A DNA stretch of 64,000 nucleotides from Dyella jiangningensis (lineage in GTDB: Bacteria; Pseudomonadota; Gammaproteobacteria; Xanthomonadales; Rhodanobacteraceae): positions 1,145,451 through 1,209,450 of the forward strand of contig NZ_NFZS01000004.1 of NCBI RefSeq assembly GCF_003264855.1. The letters run 5' to 3'. The notes under the pieces were generated by a model. The model searched no databases. It saw nothing but the letters and a program-made list of their open reading frames with translations, and was not told the DNA's origin. Positions 62,369 through 64,000 of the stretch are shown piece by piece (within the stretch, counting starts at the first letter, position 1; every line of letters starts with the position of its first letter). The translations under genes and the position numbers were made by a program.

Positions 62369-63592
62369 CTATCCATCGCCCCCAGGGGCAATCATTCCAA
62401 GCCGAAGCCGCGGGAGCTGCCCACTGTCGATGCCGGTGTTGATCACCCGGTAATACGCCTCAAAGAACAAGTCCTCGCTGGGGAGGTGAGCGGTGTACAT
62501 GCTGAGCTCCCCGTAATCGAGGGCGATGCACGGAGCGTGGATGTCATTGACCAGTGCAAGGATCTGTTCGCCATATTCCCGGAACGAGTCATTGAACAAT
62601 TCTTTCAGGACAACCAGAGTGGCAATGTTGAGGTGATCCACCACGAGCTCGTGCTCGTCATCGTCGATGAAGAAGGCCAATGGTGACTGTGATCGCACGT
62701 ATTTGACTGCACCTTTTACCTGACCCAGCGCCGCCTTTAATTTCTGCGAAGAATGTGCGCGCTTCCTTGCCATGGTCTGGCGTAGGGTGCTCTCGGTGTT
62801 CGGGCTGTCCTTAGCCTGGATCAGCAGGAGATGGCTGTCGGTGACCACCATTACGTCAGCGATTTCCTCTTTGTCAGTCACCCTCAACGGAGCAAGGAAA
62901 ATCTGGTCGGGCCGGAAGACGCGGCAGAGCAAAGCGACGATGTCACGCTCCTGATAGGCACCTGGCTCCTCTCGGACTAACGATGTTTGGCTGTGCCCGG
63001 GGCTGCCGTGATAGGTGTGATGGTTCGGACGCATGTCGCCGATGAAAATGTCTTCGGGGAACAGAGGTTCTGCAAAGTCGACTGAAATGGCGTTGGCGTC
63101 TTCTGTTGGTGTCCGAAGCCCAAACCAGAGTGGCATATGGTCCTGGATGGCCCTGACGCCTTCGTAAGAAAAGGGCAAAAAATTTGCCATTTCAAAAAGA
63201 AGTCGGGTCTCCAAAGGCATGGAAATGGTGGATCGATAGCCAAGGAATTCCCTGCCGAGCTCATCAAACAGATGGACATCCAGCTCAGGTCGTAACAGTG
63301 CTGACCTTAGAAATCGGGTCTCAAATTCATCGAACATCGGCGTCCGCAAGATCAGCGGCTCGTCTCCATCATCGAAGAACGCTGTAATGAGTCCGACGGT
63401 GGCGCACCCATCGACCGTGGATGGCACGACATACATCTTGAAGCCGCGGTTCAGTCGTGCGGTCAGAAGCATTTCCTTGGTGCCTTTGATCAGCAGAATG
63501 GGGCGTGGAGCGCCACCGATGCGCAGGGCACGCAATCCGGCCGGGAAGTTGATGGCTTCGGCCATCAGTTCGGGATGGGTGATGGTGAGCAT
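62369..63592 (-). CDS. Putative PD-(D/E)XK-type protein, possible defence factor
   Basis: A 407-residue protein. The N-terminal half (MLTITHPELMAEAINFPAGL, FKMYVVPSTVDGCATVGLIT) has no clear domain. The C-terminal half has KEEIADVMVVTDSHLLLIQA and KDSPNTESTLRQTMARKRAH. Asp in ADVMVV and the QAK motif resemble the catalytic D...QxK of NERD/Mrr nucleases. No partner methylase is seen. It precedes the 61638 gene. The nuclease assignment rests on this short motif only. Confidence 0.7.
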   Translation of the reverse strand: MLTITHPELMAEAINFPAGLRALRIGGAPRPILLIKGTKEMLLTARLNRGFKMYVVPSTVDGCATVGLITAFFDDGDEPLILRTPMFDEFETRFLRSALLRPELDVHLFDELGREFLGYRSTISMPLETRLLFEMANFLPFSYEGVRAIQDHMPLWFGLRTPTEDANAISVDFAEPLFPEDIFIGDMRPNHHTYHGSPGHSQTSLVREEPGAYQERDIVALLCRVFRPDQIFLAPLRVTDKEEIADVMVVTDSHLLLIQAKDSPNTESTLRQTMARKRAHSSQKLKAALGQVKGAVKYVRSQSPLAFFIDDDEHELVVDHLNIATLVVLKELFNDSFREYGEQILALVNDIHAPCIALDYGELSMYTAHLPSEDLFFEAYYRVINTGIDSGQLPRLRLGMIAPGGDG

Positions 63593-63675
63593 GGCGGCGC
63601 GAAGTAATTGGGATCTATCCGTGGGGACCAGAATGAGGCGGACGTAGTTAGACCGCCTTAACTATCCCCGCTCCT

Positions 63676-63848
63676 TTAGCGCCCCATAAGCGCGAATGTC
63701 AGAACAATGGATAGGACACCCAAAACAACCGATATCAAGCCAAGCACGCCGGAGAGACGCATTGCGGGATCGGGATGGGACATGGCGAGTTGAGGCAGTT
63801 GCCAAAAACGAGCCTTGGTTATCTCCAGCTCCAACTGGCCGGAGACAT
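63676..63848 (-). pseudogene. 3' end of a membrane-protein gene cut by an IS3-family element
   Basis: The minus frame reads NVSGQLELEITKARFWQLPQ, then LAMSHPDPAMRLSGVL and ISVVLGVLSIVLTFALMGR before TAA at 63676, with a clear membrane helix. The frame stays open up to the insertion-element end at about 63849, with no start of its own except an internal ATG at 63783 (35 codons). It looks like the truncated end of a gene whose 5' part is beyond the element. A separate 35-residue peptide is also possible. Confidence 0.5.
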
Positions 63849-63874
63849 TGGTACGCCCCCGCTTTCGTAGACGG

Positions 63875-64000
63875 TTAGCTGCTGGATTTTGAGTTAGCCG
63901 CCTCGAACATCATTGGCGCAAGGCCACCCAGATGTCCATGTCGGCGTTGCCGGTTGTAGAAAATCTCGATGTAATCGAACACATCGCTGCGTGCTTCCTC
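63875..64000 (-). CDS. IS3-family transposase (OrfB), C-terminal part; gene runs off the window
   Basis: The minus frame EEARSDVFDYIEIFYNRQRR, then HGHLGGLAPMMFEAANSKSS and a TAA at 63875, is the conserved C-terminal end of IS3-type transposases (YIE-x-FYN-x-xR-x-H). The element's right end is probably near 63849, where the IR-like TGGTACGCCCCCGCTTTC begins with the IS3-typical TG. The rest lies outside the window. Confidence 0.88.
   Translation of the reverse strand, partial: EEARSDVFDYIEIFYNRQRRHGHLGGLAPMMFEAANSKSSS

Noticed and set aside
1..64000. CRISPR arrays, rRNA or tRNA genes
   Set aside because: No regular direct repeats with unique spacers and no rRNA or tRNA-like cloverleaf were recognised by eye; short tRNAs could be missed.

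Overview
The window is high-GC DNA from a gammaproteobacterium. A type IV secretion effector with an XVIPCD tail, its lysozyme-inhibitor-like partner and the overall gene flavour point to the order Xanthomonadales, probably Rhodanobacteraceae (Dyella, Luteibacter or Rhodanobacter-like). This placement is an inference from gene content; no rRNA or tRNA gene was found.

Bases 1-25,600 read as ordinary chromosome. In order they carry the end-truncated gene of an LTA-synthase-type sulfatase, an OmpA lipoprotein, a chemotaxis receptor, a GFA-fold protein, a secreted EEP phosphodiesterase, RsgA, a LacI-type regulator, a methyltransferase, two glutathione transferases divergent from a TetR regulator, a PH-domain protein, a Tat-exported epoxide-hydrolase-like enzyme, a second methyltransferase, a YCII protein, an alpha carbonic anhydrase, a DoxX protein, a TMEM175-like channel, a CDGSH protein, a multi-pass membrane protein and a membrane-anchored Mrr-type nuclease. 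The TetR gene is tied to two targets by a near-identical 24-bp palindrome at 12050 and 16212.

Bases 25,600-29,800 look like an accessory island: a thioredoxin-like gene broken by several frameshifts, then a periplasmic LprI-domain protein directly upstream of a cell-wall hydrolase with a peptidoglycan-binding domain and an XVIPCD tail. This is the layout of an antibacterial T4SS immunity/effector pair. Bases 30,000-43,000 hold an N-acyl-D-amino-acid deacylase-like enzyme, a DUF4034-like TPR protein, a winged-helix/TPR membrane regulator, a PD40 propeller protein and a 1655-residue autotransporter whose signal peptide ends in a lipobox.

Bases 43,000-53,000 are the most unusual stretch: a run of small, mostly minus-strand genes (RidA-like, tiny membrane or secreted proteins, a broken GFA gene) separated by short imperfect palindromes with a GTCCGCT...AGCGGAC core. 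A second, larger palindrome family ends in TGACCCCGTT. Decayed copies of a HigA-like antitoxin gene lie here, two cut at their 5' side directly by the larger palindromes and one with a palindrome close by. An intact HigA-like gene without a visible toxin is at 59,312.

Bases 52,500-59,000 encode a secreted RHS system in two parts: a 1760-residue YD-repeat shell ending in four fibronectin-III-like repeats, and a separately secreted RHS-core tip with a variable C-terminus followed by a small membrane protein, a candidate polymorphic toxin/immunity arrangement. The last 4 kb contain small membrane proteins, a two-gene unit with a PD-(D/E)XK-like protein, and the end of an IS3-family element that seems to have cut a gene.
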